IMG/VR virus record: IMGVR_UViG_3300044675_001188
Location: 1 to 29,149 of that record
DNA from: a virus
Reading direction: 5' to 3' (one strand)
DNA: 29,149 bases
A model generated the notes under the pieces. That model searched no databases. It was given only the letters and a program-made list of their open reading frames with translations, and had not been told where the DNA came from. Position 1 is the stretch's first letter; each line of letters opens with the position of its first letter. This document shows, one piece after another, positions 1 through 9,245 of this stretch. The position numbers and the translations under genes were made by a program.

Positions 1-15
1 GTAGTTGTTGCTCAT
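1..15 (-). CDS. Start of a leftward gene cut by the left edge
   Basis: Read leftward, an ATG at 15 opens MSNNY and runs off the window. Just upstream on the same strand (about 22-30) lies AAGGGTGGG, a good ribosome binding site with five bases of spacing. This would be the next gene of the late block after the 418-residue protein. Only five residues are visible, so no function can be given. By position it could be a capsid or tail gene. Confidence 0.4.
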
Positions 16-42
16 AGCAACCCACCCTTCTATTCGTTGATT

Positions 43-96
43 AGTCGCAAGCCACAAGTCAATTCGGGGAAATTGGTTGGCTCTTGCTACCAGACT
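43..96 (-). other. Stem-loops in the gap before the left-edge gene
   Basis: The 123-base gap between the 418-residue gene and the left-edge gene can fold. CAATT (60-64) pairs with AATTG (71-75) around a six-base loop. GCAAG and CCA (47-54) pair with TGG and CTTGC (78-87), with a two-base bulge. AGTC (43-46) can close with GACT (93-96). No T-run follows on the leftward strand, so a simple terminator is unlikely. It may be a 5' leader or processing site for the next gene. A tRNA was considered and not supported. Confidence 0.35.
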
Positions 97-138
97 TATA
101 CACCCCACGGGGCTGGTCTATCCGTGTAGGGAATCTAT

Positions 139-1395
139 TTAGAACTGACCTGCTGAGGAACCTCTACGCAAGTATGTGGTTGATAATCCTGCTGCACCTA
201 CACCAGATGAACCCTGGAATTGTGCTTCTTCAGTAGCAACTAATTTTTCTTTCTTTCGTTTAGCAGATGCTAAGCCTTTAAAGGTTGCAGATTCTGCATC
301 TGCTTGAGTATATCTAGTGCCAGTCTCAGAATATATGTCACCAAGTTTAGCGGCGGTAGGTAATTCTTGTGCAATAGTTGAGTAACCAGCCTGTGCTTGT
401 TCTCTATTAATACCAAATCTAGCCAAGTCTTCAGCACTTGTAGCAGTTGCTGTTAATCCTTGACCAAGTGCTGCGCCACCAATTTCAGCAGAAACAGCCT
501 TCTCTTTAAGATTTACTAAAGCCTTCTTAGGGTCTAGGAAATACTGAACAAGGTCTGCTTCACCAATGCCATAGAATTGTTGGAATGCATTCTTAGTTGC
601 TGGGTCAGCCATCTTAACTCTATCTACTGCGGTAGATACTCTTTCAGTAAATTCAACAGCAGATATATCAGCACCAATAACATCAGCCATTGCTGATTGT
701 TTAATACTTTTATCTACACCAAAATAACTTTCAAGACCATATGATTTAAGAGTTTTAGTATAATCATCTTCTAGGGTTAGGTATTCAGCCTCAGTCAATA
801 CATTTAAACCAGCAGAACGCCTTAATTCATTTCCTCTAAATCTTGTAATATAAGCCTTGTTATATCTTGGGTCAGTCTTTAAGGCAAGGGTAGCCTCTTC
901 TGGCTCATACCCTTCCTTCATTAAAGTTTCTATAACTGAACTTAAATCACCTAAACCATATTGAGAAAATACTTGCTTAAGTATTGCAAAAGCATTTCTA
1001 GTATCTTTATCTATATCAACATTTTTATTACCACTAGCATCTCCACCAGTATTTACATTAGTATTTACATTAGTATTTCCTTTGGGAGTTACTTGTCCAG
1101 TATTTGGATTATATACATAACCAAGGTCCTCATATTGTTTTCTAACTTTTTCTGTTTGAACATCTATACCAGCATAGGCTTTTTCAAATGCTGCTCGTGT
1201 TTTTGGGTCAGATATCTGTGAAACTAAACTTCTTGATTCTTCATAAGTAGGTTTAGCAGTAATGGTTGGTAAAGGGACAGCCCCAGTTTTTATTATTTCT
1301 TGTGCCTTTGCTAGTCCAGTATCAGCCTGAACGGCTGCAAATGCATCTCTAACCGCTTTTTCTTCTGCGGACATTTTAGATTTTTTAGTTGCCAT
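139..1395 (-). CDS. Late structural protein of unknown fold (418 aa)
   Basis: No family is recognised. The N-terminus is Lys/Ala-rich, followed by a helical stretch to about residue 100 and a low-complexity Asn/Thr/Gly linker around residues 105-125 (a repeated NTNVNTGG-like unit). The long remainder is predicted mainly helical, and the end is Gly/Ser-rich (GSSGVGAAGL). There is no signal peptide or membrane segment. Its ATG overlaps the stop of the 556-residue gene by one base (TAATG), so the two are probably translationally coupled. As the last of three large proteins after the portal and protease, it could be an internal (ejection) virion protein. That role is inferred from position only. 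Confidence 0.6.
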   Translation of the reverse strand: MATKKSKMSAEEKAVRDAFAAVQADTGLAKAQEIIKTGAVPLPTITAKPTYEESRSLVSQISDPKTRAAFEKAYAGIDVQTEKVRKQYEDLGYVYNPNTGQVTPKGNTNVNTNVNTGGDASGNKNVDIDKDTRNAFAILKQVFSQYGLGDLSSVIETLMKEGYEPEEATLALKTDPRYNKAYITRFRGNELRRSAGLNVLTEAEYLTLEDDYTKTLKSYGLESYFGVDKSIKQSAMADVIGADISAVEFTERVSTAVDRVKMADPATKNAFQQFYGIGEADLVQYFLDPKKALVNLKEKAVSAEIGGAALGQGLTATATSAEDLARFGINREQAQAGYSTIAQELPTAAKLGDIYSETGTRYTQADAESATFKGLASAKRKKEKLVATEEAQFQGSSGVGAAGLSTTYLRRGSSAGQF

Positions 1396-3065
1396 TATGC
1401 TATCAATCCAAAGTTACGAAGAATACTATTGGCATATCCAGCAGCAGTTTCTAAAGCATTTGAAGTAGTACCCCAACGTGGGTCCTTCTTAAGAGCACGT
1501 TCAAAATCAGTCAAGTTCATCGCTCCTTTGTTTCCGTTATTCTTAAGTGCCATTTGAATAGTTGGATTTAATGTATCAATCTGTGCTTCAGGTATTTCTA
1601 ATATCTGCCTCATTGTATATTTGTAGTTAGCAGATAGGTCATCTAAGTCAACATTCTCAGATAAAACATCTGATAGGTTAGAATAAGTAGCCTTAGATAC
1701 AGCAAGTAGTTTTGCCTGAATTGCTTTAGTATCTTTTTCATTATTCTTTAATCCACTTGATACATACCGCAAAGCATCTTTATTAGATAAGGTTACTCCG
1801 TAACTCTTAGCATAGGCTAATACGTTATTAACATCTTGAGCAGCCTTGCTACCACCTTTTAATATTACATCAATGTCAGAACCATCAAGTGCCTTACCAG
1901 CAATATTACGTTGTAGTTGTAATATGTCTTCAGCATCTAATCGAAATTCTCCAGTAGTTACTTGTGAAGTACCACCAGAATCTGTTTCTTTAGTAGTAGT
2001 AACTTGAGCATTCTTTTTTTCTAACGCTCTTAGTTGTTTGTAATATTTTTTCTGTTCTTCATCTGTAGCGCCTCTACCTACATACTCTATAAAAAATCTA
2101 TTTAGGTCAGATTCTGCTTCATCTACTTTAGTTACAAATTCATCGTAAGATACTTTAGGTCCAGTTATGCTTGAATCTTTAAGGTCTTCTTGTACAAATT
2201 TAAAGAAAGATTTTGGGTTAATATTTTTATTTTGTTCTAAATCATTTACCATTGTTTTGGTATGTTTTTGCAAAGCATAAGCCAAGGCTTGGCCAAAACT
2301 AGTACTAGTAGTATCAAGTCTGTCATAATCAACTTGAGGAATTCTAAGACCAGCACCTCTTAGGTCATCAAATAAACCTTTTAATCCACGTGGAGATTTA
2401 ATAGAATCTTCTATAACTCTTTTTCTTACTCCATCAAAATTAGATGTAGAGGGCGCATAATCATTAACAAGTTGGCCAGGCTTATCTTTCATAAATAATG
2501 GAACTTTAGTTTGAGGTCCTATGTAAATATACTGTTGAACCTGACTATCACCTTCGGTGCCACTAACCCAACTACCACCATTATCTGGGTCAACTGTTAC
2601 CTTTAAACCCTTAGCATTAACATCTTTTACAAACTCATTATCACCCTCATATGGCTTAATGCCAGGAGTACCACCATCTGCAGTTGTTTGTGCATCTTCT
2701 AATGCTTTAATTTCTGTTTCTAGTTTTGTGGCTTTATCTCTTTCAAGAGTTTCTTCTGCTTTTTTTAATTGTTTCTTTTTATCTTCAATTTCTTTAGTTC
2801 TTTTTTCTTTGGTTTCAGCATCTTTTATATTAGTCAATTGAGTATCAATTAATTTTATTTCGGCAAGACGTGCGGTAACTTGAGCATCTAATCTGCTTAG
2901 TTCAGCCTTTGCTACGTTGTATCTTTTAACAGCACTTGGCCTATCATCGTCATCCCAAATAGCCATATCCCTACGTTGCAAATCCATACTTGCAGCATCA
3001 CGAGAATTTAATGCTTTAAGACCTCTTTGTTTGTCTCTTAAATCACGTTCTGTTAATTCAGCCAT
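1395..3065 (-). CDS. Late structural protein with N-terminal coiled coil (556 aa)
   Basis: No family is recognised. Residues about 1-130 are strongly charged and helical, with long Lys/Glu heptads typical of coiled coil (DKKKQLKKAEETLERDK). A short globular segment with Gly/Asp turns follows at about 135-210, then a long helical region to the C-terminus. No export signal or membrane segment is visible. The start overlaps the stop of the 1724-residue gene as TAATG, with AAAGGAT just upstream as ribosome binding site. Size, position and helical make-up would suit an internal core or ejection protein, like the T7 gp14/gp15/gp16 set. No residue-level match to those was seen. Confidence 0.6.
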   Translation of the reverse strand: MAELTERDLRDKQRGLKALNSRDAASMDLQRRDMAIWDDDDRPSAVKRYNVAKAELSRLDAQVTARLAEIKLIDTQLTNIKDAETKEKRTKEIEDKKKQLKKAEETLERDKATKLETEIKALEDAQTTADGGTPGIKPYEGDNEFVKDVNAKGLKVTVDPDNGGSWVSGTEGDSQVQQYIYIGPQTKVPLFMKDKPGQLVNDYAPSTSNFDGVRKRVIEDSIKSPRGLKGLFDDLRGAGLRIPQVDYDRLDTTSTSFGQALAYALQKHTKTMVNDLEQNKNINPKSFFKFVQEDLKDSSITGPKVSYDEFVTKVDEAESDLNRFFIEYVGRGATDEEQKKYYKQLRALEKKNAQVTTTKETDSGGTSQVTTGEFRLDAEDILQLQRNIAGKALDGSDIDVILKGGSKAAQDVNNVLAYAKSYGVTLSNKDALRYVSSGLKNNEKDTKAIQAKLLAVSKATYSNLSDVLSENVDLDDLSANYKYTMRQILEIPEAQIDTLNPTIQMALKNNGNKGAMNLTDFERALKKDPRWGTTSNALETAAGYANSILRNFGLIA

Positions 3066-6000
3066 TAGTATCCTTTGTATGCTTTAGCGGTATAGGTATC
3101 ACGGGAGTAGTAACCAAGAATTGATTTAAAGATTGCTCTGCTTGCTTCCGTTAAGATAGCATCTCCAGAACTTAAACTTGCAATTAAGTTTTCTAATTCA
3201 TCTCTAAAACTTCTTTTAATATCAGCAAAATTATCTGCCTCACGAATTGAAGCATCATTAGATAAAGACACAAACTGACGAATTCTTGATGTAGCCATTG
3301 CTAGTCTTTGACGTGTTCCAACTGGCATACTAATAGATGAATCTTTAATCATCTCTTCAAGGTTAGACAACATATTTAATTCTGTTGCTACCTCATTACC
3401 ACCAGCCACAAGGGTTGCTTCTAGTAATGGATTAGATGCTTTAAGTAATGCACGTCTTCTTGTTGAGTCAGCAATCTTTGCTTGACGAGCACTAATACTA
3501 GGTGTTGACTTTAAGAATTCTTTTTCTTCTTTACCAATATCATAGTAAGCCTGTTTATCTTTAGCCACCAAAACATCTAGATAGTATCTTTCTAAAGATT
3601 TATCTTCTAGTAATCCTGCTGCTTCTAGATAAGCATAGGTTGGAGCATCAAACTCTCCCGTATGCGGGGCTAGTATCCATGCTGCTTCGCCATACTTTTT
3701 AACATTAGTTTCGTTTTGTATAGCCCATGATTTAACAGCCTTAGTCTTTTGAATAACTACATTGGTCTGCTTTTCATTACGAGCAACGGTATAGATTAAC
3801 TTACCTGGATTCTTACCAACGAATGTAGCAACTGCTAACTCATATGGGTCTTGAATATCACCCTTATATTTCTGAGTTACTGCATTTACTAAGTCATAAA
3901 ACTCTGGACGCAATCCAGTTATACCCACCTCTTTAAGGTAGTCTGGAACGTTAATACTCTCCTGCATAGATGGTGCTATTGGAGAGAACAATCCAATAAT
4001 AGAACGCATTACAACCACATTGTGAGCAGATATTCTAATTTGTTTTAGGTAGTTATACTTGTCTTCTGCTGTTGCATTAGGACCTAAGTACTTAGCCATT
4101 TGCTCATCGGTATTAAAGGCTTGATTATAAGCAATAGCCTGCATTGCTGCAGTTGATTCTTGCCTATCCTTTTCATCTTTAGGTACAAAGGAATATAACT
4201 TCTGTAATGATGAGGGAACTAAAGCACGCATTACCGTCATACCATCGCCTATATCACCCAATGCATAGTTATCTAATTCTTCAGATAACTCTTTTGTTGC
4301 TGGTACTTTACCTAGTAAAGCCTTCATAGTAAGTACGCTTAATGCACCAATTGGTCCTGAAAGAGTAGGCATACCAGCATCTGGGCTGAATGAAGGGTTA
4401 GCCAAAGTTAATCTAAATGTAAATTCATTAAACTTTGGTTGTTTAAAACTTTCCTCGCCTGGTCCTAAAGCACGAACCGCTTTATCTACAACACCAAATA
4501 TAACATTATCTGTTGGCATCATGATATATGGTTCGCCATTGTTATCTTTATATACACCGCCAGCAGCCTCTAGACCAAGATGCATCAATCGCATACGGTA
4601 TAGAACTCTTGGTGCTACATCTTTTAGACGATAAACTCTGCGCCAAAAATCCTCAGTAGCACGGTAGTAACGACCAGTATTACGAACCGCTACAGCAAAA
4701 TTAGTTCTAACATTAGGGTTATCAACAAACTTTAATATTTCATCTGCTGCTTCTTGAACAGATATTTCTGTTATAAGTTTCTGAGCATGCTGTCTTGTAT
4801 CTTCAAGAATCTCGCCCTGAACTTTTTCTCCAATGACTTTACCTTTATCTTTATATTCGGCTAACTTATCAAGATAAAGTTTTCTAGCCATTTGTTTTTC
4901 CGCTTCAGCATACTTCTTGCGAACATCTAAGTATTTAATCATTACTATTGGCTGACGTAAGATACCAGTTACTTGGTTATCCATTAATTCCATCATATTA
5001 TTACCAAGTTTTTGATAAGCATTTTCCATATCAGAAATTCCTGGTCCTTCAAGGGTGGTAAATAGTTTACCTTTAGGTTGGAATCCTTTAGTTAATTCTT
5101 CAAACTCTTCAAAGGTTATACCCTGTGCTGCTGTTTGGGCTTTACTACCTATAGTTTTTCCAGACTCAATTTCTTGTCTTGCTAAATCATCATAACCAGA
5201 TTTAAACCTATTGAATAATGCTTCGTTAAAGTTATCTGCACTACCATGAAAAGTCTGACGCATATCTAAAAGAATACGGTCTATTAAAACTTCAGCAATT
5301 TCCATATCATCTAGTCCCTGTAGACGTAGAGCACTAGTATGGGCTGTCATACCCAAGAAACTCTTTAATGCTTCTGCATCTTTAACTGAGTGTGTAATTT
5401 TTACACCCAATGTAGGTATAATATCTTCATCAAATCTAGTTAATAAATCTGTATTTTTTGATAGACCTACTTGTTCTAGTAAAGAGATTTTAGCACCAGA
5501 ATAATCTCTTGCTGTTCTTAATCCATTACTTAATACAAAACTACCAACTGGATTAAAATAAAAATCTTCGGCAATACCCTTATTGTTTCTAGTATTACCA
5601 TAGAAACGTTGAACAAAGTTTTCAAAGTGGACCAAAGATACACCACGACCAGCAAGGGCTTGAAGTGAATCTAACTTTTCTGTGTCTATTCTTCTACCAG
5701 TTTTACCTTGAACCAAGTCTGGGAAAAGACCTATGGCTACATCTAAATTACTCATGTCAACTAATTGCTCGGCTACTTCAGCAGACTGTCTTCCAACAAG
5801 GCTTGCACCTGCAGCAATAGACCTAGTGCCTGCTGTTAGGTATTGTGAATTTAAAGTTAATGCTTGAATTAATAACTGAACTTCTTCGTCATTTAATTTA
5901 CCTTTAAGTTTTTCTGCTCTAGATAAAGGTCCTTTTTTAGGCTTGCCAGTTACCTCATCTATTCCACGATTTAATGCTTGTGTAATATATTCAGCCTGAG

Positions 6001-8239
6001 CAAACTTACGCTCTAAAGATGATAACTCTTCAGGTAGTTTTTCATTTCTTGCAGCATAATCTGCAATTATTTTTAATCTTGCGTCTTTGTCATACATATC
6101 TGCAGGAGTAGGTCTGCGTAATTTTCTAGCAATCTTTACTCTTAACTGCTCACCACTCTTAGAACCTGAGTATGCTGCTGCAATCCTACCCATTCTATGA
6201 CCTTTGCGGTCTATGTATTGTAATAAATCTTTAGCAGGGGCTGTAAGGTAGTAAATAAAACCTTCATCAATAGCGCTTCGTATACCCAAACGTGGGAAGA
6301 GTGTAAAGATGGACCAAAAATTAACTATTCCAGTTGATAATGCACTGCTAGTAGCACCCTGAAATAGACCAGAAATTAATTTACCCTTGTTTGCTTCATA
6401 GGCATACTGTGCTAACTCTTGATAATCAAGGGTAGATATAGCACCACGCTCTTGCGATGGATGAATAATGCCCATTGAATCAAATTTTGTTACGTTATCT
6501 TCTAATTTAATGCCAGACTTAGATACAATGTCTTCAAATCCTATTGGAACATTTAGTTTCTCAGTTACTGCAACACCAACCGAAGTACCATACTTTGCAT
6601 CAAGAGTATTCTTTATATATAAGGCACCCTTTTCGGTTCCTTCAATTCCCAAACGTTGCATAATTGCAACATCAAGGCTGCGAAGCATAGCAACTTGGTC
6701 GTTTGCATCAGAGTTAATAAATTTAACAGTTAAAGCCTCTGATAAATCCTTTGGTAATACTTGACGTGCAGTATTTCTAAAAACATCTGCACTCTTAATT
6801 GACTGGCTTCTATCGGTAACATTAAGTTTAATCTCTTGATTTTGTGGAGTGCGTGCTAAAAGAAGAGAAACACGTTCTTTAAGGTTTTTACGGCTAAATC
6901 TTGTAAAGTCTATTATTTCTGAACCTATTAAATCAGCCTCACGAGTAGAGCCTGCCTTAACAAGAGACTTAGATATTTCCTCAACTGACTGAGCAATTTC
7001 TTTAGTAGTACCAGATGAAGGATTTAAGAAATTACTTAATGCCTTTTGAGCACCAAAAGTTAGTCTACGTTGATTACGTGCAGTTGCTATACCATTGCGG
7101 AAGAATTGAGCACCGCTAACCCTACCAGCCATAAACATGGAAAGATTTTCAACATTGGAAAAAACTGTTTGAGCACGACTAGCATTAACAACATTGTTTC
7201 TTTCTAAAAAATCAATAGCCTCATCATTGTTGTAGCCAGGAAAACGTCTTTTAATATCATTACGTATTCCAATTTTAGCAATTGTATCTGTTTCATCATT
7301 AAGTCTTTTAACAGCAGGACCAAGTTGGTCATCCCATAATTTAACTACATCTTTATTATCCTGAAATATATCTTTAACTCCAGCAACACCAAACTGCTCA
7401 ATAGTTTTACGCATTTGAGTACCAGTTTGATTCTTAAGACCAAACGCTGCTGCTTTAAGAACGGCAGTTGCTCCACCAGTCATCCAAGTTAATGGGTCGG
7501 CAGCAATTTGATATATAAAATCTATAGGACCAGAAACACCTTGAACTCCAGTTGCACGTGCTACATCTCTACCTGGAGATACTTGTGCATTCTTAACGCC
7601 ATCCATTACTTGTTGGAATGACTCTGGATTATTGTATGCTTCTTCTAAAGCATCTAATAATTTTTCATTTATTTGACCACCAGCACTGGCAATAATCTCA
7701 CCTGGTTTTTTACCAGCAATTAAACCTTTTGCTATCTCTACTTTTTCAACACCAAAGTAATCTGCAGCCTCATTTAATGAAGTTTGGTCATAAACTCTAC
7801 GACCATCCCAAGCATCACTAAATGACTCTTTGGTAAATAAACCTTCACCCTGTGAAGCCTGACGTGCTAGCAAATAAGGTGTATTGATTACTCTATTAAA
7901 AACACCAGCAGTTTTAAATAATAAAACTAATGGACTCTTAAGAACATTAAACCCAGTCTTAATTGCTCCAGTAAGATAATTGCTAGCCCCTGGTTCTGCT
8001 AGTTGATAATCTGATTCTGGAAATAAAAACTTTAATTTTTCTTGTGCACTGGGGTCTAAGTTATTAAACTCTTTACGAGCATCATCAATTCTTAATGTAT
8101 TTAATTTTTTGTTTTTTTCAACAGTCCAACTAAACTGCTCTAGTTGCCCACCTTGGTCCATAGGTATATTTGCTGCTTTAGCAGCAGCATAAAGATTTGG
8201 GCTAGCCTTGGCTACTATTGGATTAAGACGATATGCCAT
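3065..8239 (-). CDS. Giant late virion protein (1724 aa), possible ejection protein
   Basis: This is by far the largest gene, taking up almost a fifth of the window. It is mostly helical and charged. A few hydrophobic stretches stand out: about residues 90-120 (LKSPLVLLFKTAGVF), about 240-265 (around AADPLTWMTGGATAVL), and a longer one near 640-680 (STGIVNFWSIFTLFPRLG). No catalytic motif of a transglycosylase, protease or RNA polymerase was recognised. It lies two genes after the portal and is coupled to both neighbours by TAATG overlaps. In podoviruses such giant proteins are usually inner-core proteins ejected with the DNA, and in siphoviruses they are tape measures. The lack of tape-measure-like repeats and the nearness to the portal favour an ejected internal protein, but this is inference. 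Confidence 0.65.
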   Translation of the reverse strand: MAYRLNPIVAKASPNLYAAAKAANIPMDQGGQLEQFSWTVEKNKKLNTLRIDDARKEFNNLDPSAQEKLKFLFPESDYQLAEPGASNYLTGAIKTGFNVLKSPLVLLFKTAGVFNRVINTPYLLARQASQGEGLFTKESFSDAWDGRRVYDQTSLNEAADYFGVEKVEIAKGLIAGKKPGEIIASAGGQINEKLLDALEEAYNNPESFQQVMDGVKNAQVSPGRDVARATGVQGVSGPIDFIYQIAADPLTWMTGGATAVLKAAAFGLKNQTGTQMRKTIEQFGVAGVKDIFQDNKDVVKLWDDQLGPAVKRLNDETDTIAKIGIRNDIKRRFPGYNNDEAIDFLERNNVVNASRAQTVFSNVENLSMFMAGRVSGAQFFRNGIATARNQRRLTFGAQKALSNFLNPSSGTTKEIAQSVEEISKSLVKAGSTREADLIGSEIIDFTRFSRKNLKERVSLLLARTPQNQEIKLNVTDRSQSIKSADVFRNTARQVLPKDLSEALTVKFINSDANDQVAMLRSLDVAIMQRLGIEGTEKGALYIKNTLDAKYGTSVGVAVTEKLNVPIGFEDIVSKSGIKLEDNVTKFDSMGIIHPSQERGAISTLDYQELAQYAYEANKGKLISGLFQGATSSALSTGIVNFWSIFTLFPRLGIRSAIDEGFIYYLTAPAKDLLQYIDRKGHRMGRIAAAYSGSKSGEQLRVKIARKLRRPTPADMYDKDARLKIIADYAARNEKLPEELSSLERKFAQAEYITQALNRGIDEVTGKPKKGPLSRAEKLKGKLNDEEVQLLIQALTLNSQYLTAGTRSIAAGASLVGRQSAEVAEQLVDMSNLDVAIGLFPDLVQGKTGRRIDTEKLDSLQALAGRGVSLVHFENFVQRFYGNTRNNKGIAEDFYFNPVGSFVLSNGLRTARDYSGAKISLLEQVGLSKNTDLLTRFDEDIIPTLGVKITHSVKDAEALKSFLGMTAHTSALRLQGLDDMEIAEVLIDRILLDMRQTFHGSADNFNEALFNRFKSGYDDLARQEIESGKTIGSKAQTAAQGITFEEFEELTKGFQPKGKLFTTLEGPGISDMENAYQKLGNNMMELMDNQVTGILRQPIVMIKYLDVRKKYAEAEKQMARKLYLDKLAEYKDKGKVIGEKVQGEILEDTRQHAQKLITEISVQEAADEILKFVDNPNVRTNFAVAVRNTGRYYRATEDFWRRVYRLKDVAPRVLYRMRLMHLGLEAAGGVYKDNNGEPYIMMPTDNVIFGVVDKAVRALGPGEESFKQPKFNEFTFRLTLANPSFSPDAGMPTLSGPIGALSVLTMKALLGKVPATKELSEELDNYALGDIGDGMTVMRALVPSSLQKLYSFVPKDEKDRQESTAAMQAIAYNQAFNTDEQMAKYLGPNATAEDKYNYLKQIRISAHNVVVMRSIIGLFSPIAPSMQESINVPDYLKEVGITGLRPEFYDLVNAVTQKYKGDIQDPYELAVATFVGKNPGKLIYTVARNEKQTNVVIQKTKAVKSWAIQNETNVKKYGEAAWILAPHTGEFDAPTYAYLEAAGLLEDKSLERYYLDVLVAKDKQAYYDIGKEEKEFLKSTPSISARQAKIADSTRRRALLKASNPLLEATLVAGGNEVATELNMLSNLEEMIKDSSISMPVGTRQRLAMATSRIRQFVSLSNDASIREADNFADIKRSFRDELENLIASLSSGDAILTEASRAIFKSILGYYSRDTYTAKAYKGY

Positions 8240-8652
8240 TAGTATCCTTCGTCAGTTAGACTTCTGTATATTAACTCAGCCTCACCAGATGGGTCATATT
8301 GAATTAAATTTCTAATTACTTCTTGAATTGTATATGATGAATTAGGTAGTCTTGGCTTTACCTCTGAACCAGCACCTGCTCCTATATCAACTCCAGTAGT
8401 AATGGGTTCTGAAGGACGTGCAGTAGGGGCTAACAATGGTGTTGGCATCTCCATTTGCGGTACAGGATTGCCAGCCATAGGTGCTGCTACTTGGTTGTCG
8501 TAATTCTGTTGTCCTTGTCCGTATGGTAGTCCTGCCATGTAGGTTGCGGGTTGTGTTGGACCCCCGTCAGTACGTTGACTAAGAGCGCCAGGGCCTGATA
8601 CTGGGGCTGGGTTATTCGGTTTTCTATATCCACCTTGCTCCATCATTGACAT
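8239..8652 (-). CDS. Small Pro/Gly/Gln-rich late protein (137 aa)
   Basis: No family is recognised. Residues 1-95 are of low complexity and probably disordered, rich in Pro, Gly, Gln, Met and Ala (QGQQNYDNQVAAPMAGN). The last 35 residues (from about SSYTIQEVIRNLIQYD) look like a compact helical tail. The gene sits between the proteasome-like protease and the 1724-residue protein. Its stop overlaps the next ATG by one base. A disordered arm with a short helical end would suit a scaffold-like or connector accessory protein, but nothing in the sequence proves this. Confidence 0.55.
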   Translation of the reverse strand: MSMMEQGGYRKPNNPAPVSGPGALSQRTDGGPTQPATYMAGLPYGQGQQNYDNQVAAPMAGNPVPQMEMPTPLLAPTARPSEPITTGVDIGAGAGSEVKPRLPNSSYTIQEVIRNLIQYDPSGEAELIYRSLTDEGY

Positions 8653-8660
8653 AATATCTC

Positions 8661-9230
8661 CTACTTAGTAAATTGTGTTTTAACATTTGCAGTACCACCG
8701 CACCACACATTGTATTCAATTGCTATATTGATTGCTTTCTTTGCCGCACCAGATGCTTTAGCATGAGTTTTAGTTTCAGACTCTAGTACTGCTAACGCAC
8801 CAAGGGCTAAGGTTCCACCAGAACCTATTGCATATAAACCTTTGTCATCTCGCATATATCCATAGTCATCACTAACTTGATATAACCTACCATTAAAACA
8901 AACTAATGCATCCCAACCTGAATCATCATCATTCTTTGTTTTAGGTGTTGGGTCGTATCCGCCATCTATTATGGTTTGCTTCATAGATGGTAATACTCTA
9001 ATCATCATAAATCTATCTGGGTCTTGCGTCTTGATTACCTTTGGTGGTTGCCATAGGTTATTAAGAATATCTCCTACAATTGCATCACCTGCAACTGCAA
9101 TTAGATACTCACCAATCTTGACTATCTTGTCGCATCCCTTGGCTACATATGGTCTGTCTTGATATGAGGTTACAGTATCTGCGCCTAATACAGCCCAGCC
9201 TTTACCTTGTATTCCAACTATTGCTGTCAT
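8661..9230 (-). CDS. HslV/proteasome-beta-like Ntn-hydrolase, candidate maturation protease
   Basis: The 189-residue protein has the plan of the proteasome beta/HslV family. If the initiator Met is removed, Thr2 becomes the N-terminal nucleophile (TAIVGIQGKGWAVLGADT). The conserved Asp falls at family position 17, and a Lys in CDKIVKI lies at about position 34, near the expected catalytic Lys33. A typical GSGGTLALGAL strand-helix motif appears in the C-terminal half. The length fits HslV (about 175 aa). No HslU-type ATPase or proteasome alpha subunit is visible in the window. It lies directly after the portal, where many phages carry the prohead protease, so capsid maturation or degradation of a scaffold is a reasonable guess. 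Attack on host proteins is an alternative. GGTGGGGGA precedes the ATG as ribosome binding site. Confidence 0.75.
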   Translation of the reverse strand: MTAIVGIQGKGWAVLGADTVTSYQDRPYVAKGCDKIVKIGEYLIAVAGDAIVGDILNNLWQPPKVIKTQDPDRFMMIRVLPSMKQTIIDGGYDPTPKTKNDDDSGWDALVCFNGRLYQVSDDYGYMRDDKGLYAIGSGGTLALGALAVLESETKTHAKASGAAKKAINIAIEYNVWCGGTANVKTQFTK

Positions 9231-9245
9231 TGTCCCCCACCTTAG

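Noticed and set aside
16-138. Possible tRNA in the left-edge gap (GGTAGCA-like D-arm on the minus strand)
   Set aside because: No matching acceptor stem and no T-arm consensus were found. The pairing seen is better described as simple hairpins.
961-1221. Open frame on the plus strand, Ile/Ser-rich
   Set aside because: It lies wholly inside the 418-residue leftward gene, is of low complexity and has no ribosome binding site. It is a by-product of the AT-rich antisense strand.
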